Under the pieces are notes generated by a model. It had not been told where the DNA came from. It searched no databases and saw only the letters and a list, made by a program, of their open reading frames with translations. From assembly GCA_041625575.1 (NCBI GenBank), contig JBFJTG010000115.1:1-9973 (forward strand): a stretch of DNA of 9,973 nucleotides, given 5' to 3'. Positions 1 to 5,568 of this stretch are shown in pieces (the stretch's first letter is position 1; every line of letters starts with the position of its first letter). The DNA comes from Litorivivens sp041625575. GTDB lineage: Bacteria; Pseudomonadota; Gammaproteobacteria; Pseudomonadales; Spongiibacteraceae. Made by a program: the position numbers and the translations under genes.

Positions 1-1
1 C

Positions 2-235
2 CAAGTTCTCGGCACCTACTTACACGGTATTTTTGATACCCAGTCCGCGCGCGATTCACTGCTAATGTGGGCGGGCTGTCGCAAGGAAGAACTGAAAGAC
101 TTTGATTTCGAAGCGCTATTGGAAAGCAACATCGAGCGACTGGCGGATTGCCTGGAAGAATACTTACACATTGAAAAAGTTCTGGAGCAGTTTGCTTATA
201 ATTCGCCTGCAGGGCAGGCTCCTACAACAAGCTAA
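2..235 (+). CDS. cobQ: Cobyric acid synthase CobQ/CbiP, C-terminal fragment
   Basis: Only the last 77 codons are present; the gene enters from the left edge in the frame starting at base 2 and stops with TAA at 233-235. The fragment contains GTYLHGIFD (fragment residues 4-12), the signature of the CobQ/CbiP glutamine amidotransferase domain, whose His belongs to the Cys-His-Glu triad. CobQ makes cobyric acid by amidating adenosylcobyrinate a,c-diamide at positions b, d, e and g with glutamine and ATP. A helical segment follows (LLESNIERLADCLEEYL), as usual at the family C-terminus. The final residues, about SPAGQAPTTS, are encoded by the left arm of a REP-type inverted repeat and look like a late addition, not native sequence. 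It is convergent with cobC, 51 bp away. The neighbouring cobalamin genes support the call. Confidence 0.88.
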   Translation, partial: QVLGTYLHGIFDTQSARDSLLMWAGCRKEELKDFDFEALLESNIERLADCLEEYLHIEKVLEQFAYNSPAGQAPTTS

Positions 236-269
236 TTTTTCCGCCGTAGGAGCCTGCCCAGCAGGCGAA
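202..269. repeat. REP doublet (REPIN-like inverted repeat) at the cobQ/cobC junction
   Basis: Two 24-bp arms (202-225 and 246-269) are inverted copies with one mismatch, separated by 20 bp. Each arm is itself a small palindrome: the right one reads GTAG, GA, GCCTGC, CCA, GCAGGC; the left is its reverse complement with loop AGG. A GTAG head followed by a short palindrome is the known form of REP sequences acted on by RAYT (TnpA-REP) transposases, and two inverted REPs form a REPIN. The left arm overlaps the last cobQ codons. The element lies between convergent genes, as is typical, and its large hairpin could end transcription from both sides, although there is no clean T-tract after either arm. 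The transposase is not in this window. Confidence 0.82.
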
Positions 270-286
270 AACCTCCAGCAACCATC

Positions 287-895
287 TTACCCTCTATGAA
301 ACACCAACTGCGCCCAGGGCTCACTACCTTCTTGCTCAAATATTTTAAAACGCGTTAGGCAGGCATAGGGTACTGACAAACTCGTAATCGCATCCAGCGG
401 CATATTCAGCCAGTTAACCATAATAGAGCGAATGACTGCACCATGGACGACCACCAGGACATGTTCACCTTTGAGCCTGGTAGCCCAGTCTGATATCGCC
501 GGAACAATACGCTCATGAAAAACAGGCATCGGCTCGCCATTGGGTGTGCTCGCCTGAGAGGGTTTACTAAAAAATGCGCGCCACTCGTCGGGATACTGTT
601 CACGAATATCGCTGACTAGCTGGCCTTCCCAGTCGCCGAAATGAATTTCTCTAAAGCGACTATCAGCCTCTAAAACAATCTTTCTCTGATCAGCTAATTC
701 AGCTGCAAATTCGTGACAGCGCTTCAGATCCGAACAAACGATGCGCGACCAGCCCTTTACATCGCTCACCGCTTCACGCATTTGTTGCCAGCCCTTATCA
801 CTGAGCGCAACATCCGTACTACCCCGAAAAATCTCCCCCCCCTGGCAAGCGCCGTGGCGAAGCAGATCAATCGTCGTTACCGAGAACTCAGCCAC
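287..895 (-). CDS. cobC: Alpha-ribazole-5'-phosphate phosphatase CobC (histidine phosphatase family)
   Basis: A 202-residue protein of the phosphoglycerate-mutase-like histidine phosphatase superfamily. The phosphohistidine motif LLRHG lies at residues 11-15 (R13, H14). Other expected active-site residues are R59 in CSDLKRC, E83 in FREIHFGDWEG and H151 in VVHGAVIRS. CobC removes the 5' phosphate from alpha-ribazole phosphate (or from the cobalamin phosphate) at the end of nucleotide-loop assembly in the cytoplasm. Within this broad superfamily the assignment rests on context: it is the third gene of cobU-cobT-cobC. The GTG start at 893-895 overlaps the end of cobT by 8 bp (888-895), indicating translational coupling. 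It stops with TAA at 287-289, just beyond the REP doublet and facing cobQ. Confidence 0.9.
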   Translation of the reverse strand: MAEFSVTTIDLLRHGACQGGEIFRGSTDVALSDKGWQQMREAVSDVKGWSRIVCSDLKRCHEFAAELADQRKIVLEADSRFREIHFGDWEGQLVSDIREQYPDEWRAFFSKPSQASTPNGEPMPVFHERIVPAISDWATRLKGEHVLVVVHGAVIRSIMVNWLNMPLDAITSLSVPYACLTRFKIFEQEGSEPWAQLVFHRG

Positions 896-1934
896 TGCGG
901 CTTACACCCGCTTCTTCAAAACTTGCCATGTCACAGTGCAGCGCACAGGCGGCCTGCATAATTGGCAAGGCCAGGGCCGCGCCAGTACCTTCACCCAGAC
1001 GCATTTCCAACGAAAGCAGGGGCTGGGCATCCAGTTTAATCAATAATTTCTCGTGACCGGGTTCCGCTGAACAATGTGAGAAAAACAGCCAGGGCCGAAT
1101 ACTCGGATTAACTCTCACCGCTGCCATCGCCGCGGCGGTGCAGATATAGCCATCAACCAGCACGGCAATACCTTTTTGCGCTGCGCGGATGTAGGCAGCC
1201 GCCAGCGCGTTAATTTCAAAGCCCCCAATGCGGCGCAAATAATCCGCTCCCTCCCGCATATGCGGGAGGTGTTTCGACAAAGCACGAGTGACTACCGCCG
1301 CCTTTTTTGCCAGGCCCTGATCGGAAATGCCGGTACCGCGTCCAACCATCGCCTGCGCTGCCAGTTTGGTATGCGCAACAGCGAGAGCGGCCGCAATTGT
1401 GCTATTACCAATTCCCATTTCGCCACCGATAAAAACATCGATATCGCCAGCGTTGTCGATAGCCTCAGCGCCTGCAAGCATGCATTTCTGAAATTGGCGC
1501 TCATCCATCGCGGGTGCATTACAAATATTTTGAGTTCCCCATCCCACCCGGCGATCTTCCACATTGGGCAGCTCTTCCAATGGTTCTACCGTTCCCATAT
1601 TCATCACATGAAATGGAATACCCATTGTTTTGGCCAAGACGGTAATAGCAGCACCGCCGGCTGAAAAATTTCGCACCATTTCAGCAGTAACTGACTGGGG
1701 GTAGGCCGAAACCCCCTCCGAAGTCACACCGTGATCTCCGGCGAAAACTATAATGGCCGGCCTTTCAATTTTCGGCGTTAAGGTGCGTTGGTTTCCCGCC
1801 AGCTGTATTGCGACATCCTCAAGTCGCCCGAGCGCCCCCTTAGGCTTGGTCAGATTATCCTGCCGCACCTTGGCCTGTGCGATGATGTCTGTATCCGGCG
1901 CCGGTGCCTTCTGCAGGTACCACTGTTCTTCCAC
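888..1934 (-). CDS. cobT: Nicotinate-nucleotide--dimethylbenzimidazole phosphoribosyltransferase CobT
   Basis: A 348-residue cytoplasmic enzyme of normal family length (Salmonella CobT is about 356). It transfers phosphoribose from nicotinate mononucleotide to 5,6-dimethylbenzimidazole, giving alpha-ribazole 5'-phosphate, the lower ligand of cobalamin. Visible signatures are LGRLEDVAIQLAG (35-47), AGDHGVTSEGVSAYP (65-79), NFSAGGAAI (89-97), GGEMGIGNST (170-179) and LGEGTGAALALP (313-324), where E315 corresponds to the catalytic glutamate of the Salmonella enzyme (E317). The start is GTG at 1932-1934, chosen because AAGGAG lies 8 nt upstream (1943-1948) inside the 3' end of cobU and because the protein then has normal length. 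The cobU stop is 2 bp away, and the 3' end overlaps cobC by 8 bp. Confidence 0.96.
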   Translation of the reverse strand: MEEQWYLQKAPAPDTDIIAQAKVRQDNLTKPKGALGRLEDVAIQLAGNQRTLTPKIERPAIIVFAGDHGVTSEGVSAYPQSVTAEMVRNFSAGGAAITVLAKTMGIPFHVMNMGTVEPLEELPNVEDRRVGWGTQNICNAPAMDERQFQKCMLAGAEAIDNAGDIDVFIGGEMGIGNSTIAAALAVAHTKLAAQAMVGRGTGISDQGLAKKAAVVTRALSKHLPHMREGADYLRRIGGFEINALAAAYIRAAQKGIAVLVDGYICTAAAMAAVRVNPSIRPWLFFSHCSAEPGHEKLLIKLDAQPLLSLEMRLGEGTGAALALPIMQAACALHCDMASFEEAGVSRSG

Positions 1935-1936
1935 CT

Positions 1937-2449
1937 TTATTTCTCCTTAATCACTTGCGGAATACCCGCCACAACAAAATAAACCGTATCGCTCTGAGCG
2001 GCCAACGCTTGATGAAGACGGCCGCTCTCATCAACAAACTTTCGCGCCAATGCGTTCATGGGTACTACACCTTGACCAACCTCGTTACTGACGAAAATAA
2101 TTTTGCCCTCGAGCATTGGCAACAAGGCCAGCAAGTCAGATTGTGCCTGCGGCCAGGCAGTCTCATCATAATCCAGCCAGTTACTGAGCCATAGGGTCAG
2201 GCAGTCGACCACGACGCACCGATTATGCCTGCTTTCGCGCTGTAAAGTCGCGACCAGCTGCAGGCTTTCCTCAATGGTGACCCAGCTTTCACCGCGCTGC
2301 TGTTGATGACGGGAAATACGATCCGACATCTCTTCGTCCCGCGCTTCGCCGGTAGCGATATACACCAGCTCCATTCCACTGTTCATTGCCGATTGCTCGG
2401 CAAGCCTGCTTTTGCCCGAACGCGCGCCGCCCAAATAAAACTCAATCAC
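1937..2449 (-). CDS. cobU: Adenosylcobinamide kinase / adenosylcobinamide-phosphate guanylyltransferase CobU
   Basis: A 170-residue bifunctional enzyme that phosphorylates adenosylcobinamide and then transfers GMP from GTP, giving adenosyl-GDP-cobinamide, the substrate of CobS. It shows the P-loop GGARSGKS (7-14). H48, in RISRHQQQRGESWVTIE, matches the histidine that carries GMP in the Salmonella enzyme. VDCLTLWLSN (81-90) is the Walker-B-like strand, and SNEVGQGVVP (121-130) and ESGRLHQALA (141-150) are also family motifs. Start: GTG at 2447-2449, because MIEFYLGGARSGKS begins the family exactly there; the Shine-Dalgarno is weak. It is the first gene of cobU-cobT-cobC, divergent from pduO across 101 bp. 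The product length matches the family (about 170-180). Confidence 0.95.
   Translation of the reverse strand: MIEFYLGGARSGKSRLAEQSAMNSGMELVYIATGEARDEEMSDRISRHQQQRGESWVTIEESLQLVATLQRESRHNRCVVVDCLTLWLSNWLDYDETAWPQAQSDLLALLPMLEGKIIFVSNEVGQGVVPMNALARKFVDESGRLHQALAAQSDTVYFVVAGIPQVIKEK
1943..1948 (-). promoter_or_regulatory. Ribosome binding site of cobT
   Basis: On the minus strand AAGGAG lies 8 nt before the GTG start of cobT, within the last codons of cobU and its stop region. It fixes the non-ATG start and suggests that cobT is translated in coupling with cobU. Confidence 0.75.
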
Positions 2450-2497
2450 CCTGCTTATCCCACTTCAGAAGTATTATCTGTCTCACAGCAAATCTAC

Positions 2498-2521
2498 ATG
2501 CGTTAGACTATGCTAACGCAT
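2498..2521. promoter_or_regulatory. Perfect 9-bp inverted repeat between cobU and pduO, possible operator
   Basis: ATGCGTTAG, 6 nt, CTAACGCAT forms an exact dyad of 24 bp in the 101-bp divergent gap. It lies 48 bp before the cobU start and 29 bp before the pduO start, with no T-tract on either side, so it does not look like a terminator. On the plus strand it contains TATGCT (2509-2514), a possible -10 for pduO, though I see no good -35. Position and symmetry suggest a binding site for a dimeric regulator shared by both genes; an mRNA hairpin in a pduO leader is the alternative. I see no B12-box, and the gap is too short for a standard cobalamin riboswitch. Confidence 0.4.
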
Positions 2522-2550
2522 TCTACAGGACTCACGGAAACGAGGGCATT

Positions 2551-3114
2551 ATGGGGCACCGACTGTCGAAAATTTACACGCGCACGGGCGACGATGGCAC
2601 AACCGGCCTGGGCGATGGCTCCCGCATTGACAAGGATGCCCCGCGGATGGAGGCAATCGGTACCGTGGATGAGGCAAATTGCCATGTTGGCCTTTTGATT
2701 TGCGCTCTGCCCGAGGATGATGCGCTTCTACCGCTGCTATCGCGTATCCAGCACGACTTGTTCGACTTGGGCGGAGAGCTCGCTGTGCCTGGCTACAAGA
2801 TGATCAGCGAGCAACGCATTACTGCTTTGGAAACCGAATTGGATGCCTTGAATGAAGACCTGCCGCCATTAAAGAACTTTATTCTACCCGGGGGCAGTGT
2901 GGCGGCGGCGCAATGCCACCTGGCCCGCGTAGTATGCAGACGGGCAGAGCGCTGCATAGTCAGCCTGCATAAAGTTGACCCCATCAATGCGCCCGCCCGA
3001 CAATACCTCAATCGTCTATCCGACTTATTTTTCGTCATGGCCCGCGTCATTGCGCGACGGGACGGAGGTCAGGAAGTCTTGTGGCAGGCCGCGACACCGG
3101 AATCAGGTTGCTAG
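2551..3114 (+). CDS. pduO: Cob(I)alamin / corrinoid adenosyltransferase, PduO type
   Basis: A 187-residue protein of the PduO-type ATP:cob(I)alamin adenosyltransferase family, which transfers the adenosyl group of ATP to reduced corrinoid, giving the adenosylated form used in B12 assembly. Motifs: YTRTGDDGTTGLGDGSR (9-25), the N-terminal ATP-binding loop; GTVDEANCHVG (37-47); FILPGGSVAAAQCHLARV (110-127) followed by VCRRAER (128-134), the active-site helix; and RLSDLFFVMAR (155-165). The ATG at 2551 is chosen because family homology starts at once (MGHRLSKIYTRTGDDG) and GAGGG precedes it by 4 nt. The frame is open back to 2386, but that part opposes cobU and has no family-like sequence. The 3' end shares the bases CTAG with the stop of the convergent kinase gene. 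Unrelated to CobA/BtuR-type enzymes. Confidence 0.93.
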   Translation: MGHRLSKIYTRTGDDGTTGLGDGSRIDKDAPRMEAIGTVDEANCHVGLLICALPEDDALLPLLSRIQHDLFDLGGELAVPGYKMISEQRITALETELDALNEDLPPLKNFILPGGSVAAAQCHLARVVCRRAERCIVSLHKVDPINAPARQYLNRLSDLFFVMARVIARRDGGQEVLWQAATPESGC

Positions 3115-4022
3115 CACGATTGTTCATTGGCAAGAACTTCACTAGGCCATAGCCTAGCGGCCCCTCTCACCCCGCTCGAATCACCGAAACGAGCTGGCAC
3201 GATGTCCGTTTGGAATTCGCTTCCAAACACAGAGCGCGGCATCAGGTTCGGCAATTGCGTGTATAGCGCCGCGATATTGGACAAACCGCCACCCAGCACA
3301 ATGACATCGGGGTCGACGATATTAACAAGGGTCGTCAACGCTGCGGCTAACTGCTCACAATATTTCACCAGAATGTTCTGGGCGATGGAGCTCCCAGCCA
3401 AAGCCAGTTGGTTCAGCTCCGTACAATCTTTCAGCTCAGGCAAACCTCGCCTTGCGGACTGCAACAAGCCAGCACCACACAGATAGGTTTCCACACAGTC
3501 GAACTTTCCGCAGTAGCAAGGCCGATTTTCGTGTAAGTCAGGCATCGTAACATGCCCCCACTCACCAGCGATCGCATTACCCCCAACTAGAAGTTTTCGG
3601 TCAACAACCAGACCTCCACCAACGCCGGTGCCCAGAATCACGCCAAAAACAACATTTCCATGGGCCGCGGCGCCATCGATAGCTTCGGAAAGCGCAAAGC
3701 AGTTTGCGTCGTTCGCGATACGAATTTCGCGGCCTAAACGCAGCTCCAAATCCTGCTTTAGTGGCTGCCCATTAAGCTGGGTGCTATTACAGTTTTTCAT
3801 CAAACCGCCAGACAACGACGCTGCCCCCGGTGTGCCAATCCCGACTGAACATTGGAGCCCCGCTTCAAGCTCGAGGTCAGCGACAAGGCCCACAATTGCG
3901 CTGAGGATAGACGCGTAGCTATTTGAGGGAGAGAGGATTCGGCGGCGCAGCACTATAGAGCCATCGGCAGCCATAATGATTGCTTCAATCTTGGTCCCGC
4001 CAAGATCTATTCCTATGCGCAT
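3111..4022 (-). CDS. mak: ROK-family sugar kinase, fructokinase-like (Mak)
   Basis: A 303-residue ROK kinase using ATP to phosphorylate a free sugar. MRIGIDLGGTKIE (1-13) is the phosphate loop; IANDANCFALSEA (102-114) carries the catalytic Asp (D106); ILGTGVGGG (129-137) is the second phosphate motif; GEWGH (153-157) supplies the sugar-contacting Glu and a zinc-ligand His; CYCGKFDC (169-176) gives three zinc cysteines; GDSSGVRGAARLWP is the C-terminal motif. STQLNGQP (80-87), CYCGK and the C-terminal motif resemble E. coli Mak (manno/fructokinase) more than NagK, so fructose or a related hexose is the best guess, but specificity cannot be read with certainty. It is the third gene of ampD-ampE-mak, starting 10 bp after ampE with no strong Shine-Dalgarno. 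Its stop codon overlaps that of pduO. Confidence 0.85.
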   Translation of the reverse strand: MRIGIDLGGTKIEAIIMAADGSIVLRRRILSPSNSYASILSAIVGLVADLELEAGLQCSVGIGTPGAASLSGGLMKNCNSTQLNGQPLKQDLELRLGREIRIANDANCFALSEAIDGAAAHGNVVFGVILGTGVGGGLVVDRKLLVGGNAIAGEWGHVTMPDLHENRPCYCGKFDCVETYLCGAGLLQSARRGLPELKDCTELNQLALAGSSIAQNILVKYCEQLAAALTTLVNIVDPDVIVLGGGLSNIAALYTQLPNLMPRSVFGSEFQTDIVPARFGDSSGVRGAARLWPSEVLANEQSC

Positions 4023-4032
4023 GGCGTAGTGC

Positions 4033-4884
4033 TTAAACTAATTGGAATACTGCTAGCACAATGACCCAGCACAGCAGGCTGCGGGACAGCAATTGCTGGG
4101 AGGAGCGCAACTCATCCGCGGCCTGTTCCAGAAACTCGGCTTCGCTGCCTTGTTCCGGTATCGGCCTGGAAATCGCCAAGCGCCCACATTCATCCAAAAG
4201 TTCGACGGCGGCGCTTGGCTCAAGCGCCTGACGACGACAGGCGGCAATACAACGCTCGAAGTTGCCCGCCAGCGCAAAGGTAAAACTTAGTGTACGCGCG
4301 GGAAGCCATTCCACCAGATAAACGGCATTATCCAAAATTGCCTGTTCATCATCGCTTGTTTGAGGCTTCTGGGAAATGATCTTGAACAGACGATAGGTCA
4401 ATGCCGCCGCCGGTCCGAGAATGACAAACCAGAAGACTACAGCGAACCAGCGCTCAAAGCCTTGATAGAAAATCGCCGCCCGAACTTTGTCATGGAGACC
4501 ACTGGCATTTGTAGGCGACGCGGCCAAATCAAATTCGTCTAACTCAAGTGCCTGTTGGTAGGCAGCCTCAAGATCACCGCGCTCCCACGCGTCATAGTAC
4601 AAGTTCAGTTGCATGCTGAAATCACCGCGGCCAAGGCTGTACAGCAACACTGCTATATAAAACAACAACAAGGGGATGCCCCAGATGACACCGCTTAGAA
4701 TATTTTGCGCAATCAACACCAGCAGCACAGGGATCAAAATAAGTGCGGCGAGCCTGAATTGGGGATTACTGATACCCCTCAAACGCCGGTAGAGATCATC
4801 CAGCCAGGTATCTCTTTGCACAACCCCGCCATTACCCCAAAGCTGCATGGCAATAAGTACAGTGATAACAGCCAAAAATTCCAT
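4033..4884 (-). CDS. ampE: Inner-membrane protein AmpE
   Basis: A 283-residue integral membrane protein, the same length as E. coli AmpE (284). Hydrophobic segments lie at about residues 1-16, 45-62, 66-84, 147-165 and 268-282, with hydrophilic parts between. The stretch RWFAVVFWFVILGPAAAL (145-162) followed by TYRLF, and VEWLPARTLSFTFALAGNF (191-209), match the AmpE pattern. AmpE has been described as a modulator in beta-lactamase induction linked to peptidoglycan recycling; its biochemical activity is unsettled. It begins with ATG 3 bp after the ampD stop, and ROK-kinase translation starts 10 bp after its own stop, so the three genes form one operon. The call rests on sequence pattern plus pairing with ampD. 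Confidence 0.9.
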   Translation of the reverse strand: MEFLAVITVLIAMQLWGNGGVVQRDTWLDDLYRRLRGISNPQFRLAALILIPVLLVLIAQNILSGVIWGIPLLLFYIAVLLYSLGRGDFSMQLNLYYDAWERGDLEAAYQQALELDEFDLAASPTNASGLHDKVRAAIFYQGFERWFAVVFWFVILGPAAALTYRLFKIISQKPQTSDDEQAILDNAVYLVEWLPARTLSFTFALAGNFERCIAACRRQALEPSAAVELLDECGRLAISRPIPEQGSEAEFLEQAADELRSSQQLLSRSLLCWVIVLAVFQLV

Positions 4885-4887
4885 GGT

Positions 4888-5436
4888 TCAACCCAATAGT
4901 TTTTTATAATGATGCCAGTCGAAGGATTCACCGGGATCTGTTTTGCGTCCGGGCGCTATCTCACTGTGCCCAACAATACGCTCTGCCGTAATGAAAGGAT
5001 AGTGGTATTGCAGTGCCCTTGTCACGCAAGTGAGCCTCTCATATTGAGAGGCTGTATAAGGAATGTGATCCGCTCCCTCCAACTCAATACCCACACTGAA
5101 ATCGTTGCAGTTCGAGCGACCCTGAAAGCTGGAAACACCGGCATGCCATGCGCGGTCATCAAATGAGACGAACTGACATAACTCTCCCTCCCGGCTTATC
5201 AATAAATGCGCCGAGACCTGTAAATCCCGAAGATCAGCAAAATCCGGATGCTTGCTGCAATCAAGGGCGTTACAAAATAGCTCACGAATGTAGGAATTAC
5301 CAAATTGCCCCTCTGGCAGACTGATATTGTGAATAACGAGCAAACTCACCTCGATACCCACCGGGCGCTGGCCATAATTGGGAGAGGGGCAGCGTTCCAC
5401 GTTCAAAAGCCAACCCCTATCGTCAATAATTTCCAT
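4888..5436 (-). CDS. ampD: 1,6-anhydro-N-acetylmuramyl-L-alanine amidase AmpD
   Basis: A 182-residue cytoplasmic zinc amidase of the amidase_2 family. It removes the peptide from anhydro-N-acetylmuramyl peptides during cell-wall recycling and so keeps the AmpR-activating muropeptides low. Expected zinc ligands are visible: H36 in LVIHNISLPEG, H157 in VGHSEIAPGRKTDPG and D167 in the same motif, with E119 (VGIELEG) and K165 as catalytic residues. FGNSYI, SAHLLISREGELCQFV and AWHAGVSSFQGR are further family segments. No signal peptide is seen, as expected for AmpD, unlike the exported AmiD/AmpDh amidases. The ATG at 5436 has AGGA 3 nt upstream (GGAATAGGA overall). It is the first gene of ampD-ampE-mak, behind the terminator of the DUF1631 gene, so its promoter should lie at about 5437-5515, although I see no clear -35/-10 there. 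Confidence 0.96.
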   Translation of the reverse strand: MEIIDDRGWLLNVERCPSPNYGQRPVGIEVSLLVIHNISLPEGQFGNSYIRELFCNALDCSKHPDFADLRDLQVSAHLLISREGELCQFVSFDDRAWHAGVSSFQGRSNCNDFSVGIELEGADHIPYTASQYERLTCVTRALQYHYPFITAERIVGHSEIAPGRKTDPGESFDWHHYKKLLG

Positions 5437-5515
5437 TTATCCTATTCCACTGGACCCAAACTTTAACTTCCAGAGCTTTCGCCTTGGGGGGCGACTGAGC
5501 CCATATCAGCCCTAC

Positions 5516-5547
5516 AAACAAAAACGGGCTACTCCCTGAGCAGCCCG
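5516..5547 (-). terminator. Intrinsic terminator after the DUF1631 gene
   Basis: On the minus strand CGGGCTGCTC, loop AGG, GAGTAGCCCG forms a 10-bp stem with one G-U pair (5525-5547), followed directly by TTTTTGTTTG. It lies 21 bp beyond the stop of the leftward DUF1631 gene and about 80 bp before ampD, so it should separate these two transcription units. No T-tract exists in the plus direction. Confidence 0.88.
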
Positions 5548-5568
5548 CCTTAGTGCCATGCCTTGAAT

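Noticed and set aside
202..269. Simple intrinsic terminator for cobQ or cobC
   Set aside because: No T-tract directly follows either arm, and the nested GTAG-plus-palindrome structure is better explained as a REP doublet, although it may still affect 3' ends.
1176..1664. Open frame of 162 codons on the plus strand opposite cobT
   Set aside because: It lies wholly antisense to a well-supported gene, and its translation shows no recognisable motif.
2386..2550. In-frame upstream extension of pduO by 55 codons
   Set aside because: It runs antisense to the start of cobU, has no family-like sequence, and the family begins exactly at the ATG at 2551, which is preceded by GAGGG.
2450..2550. Cobalamin riboswitch upstream of the B12 genes
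   Set aside because: The gap is only 101 bp and I find no B12-box; a typical element needs about 200 nt.
4033..4884. CbiB/CobD cobalamin membrane protein instead of AmpE, given the nearby B12 genes
   Set aside because: Length, the GPAAAL and VEWLPAR segments and direct pairing with ampD fit AmpE; the gene is in a different transcription unit from the B12 genes.
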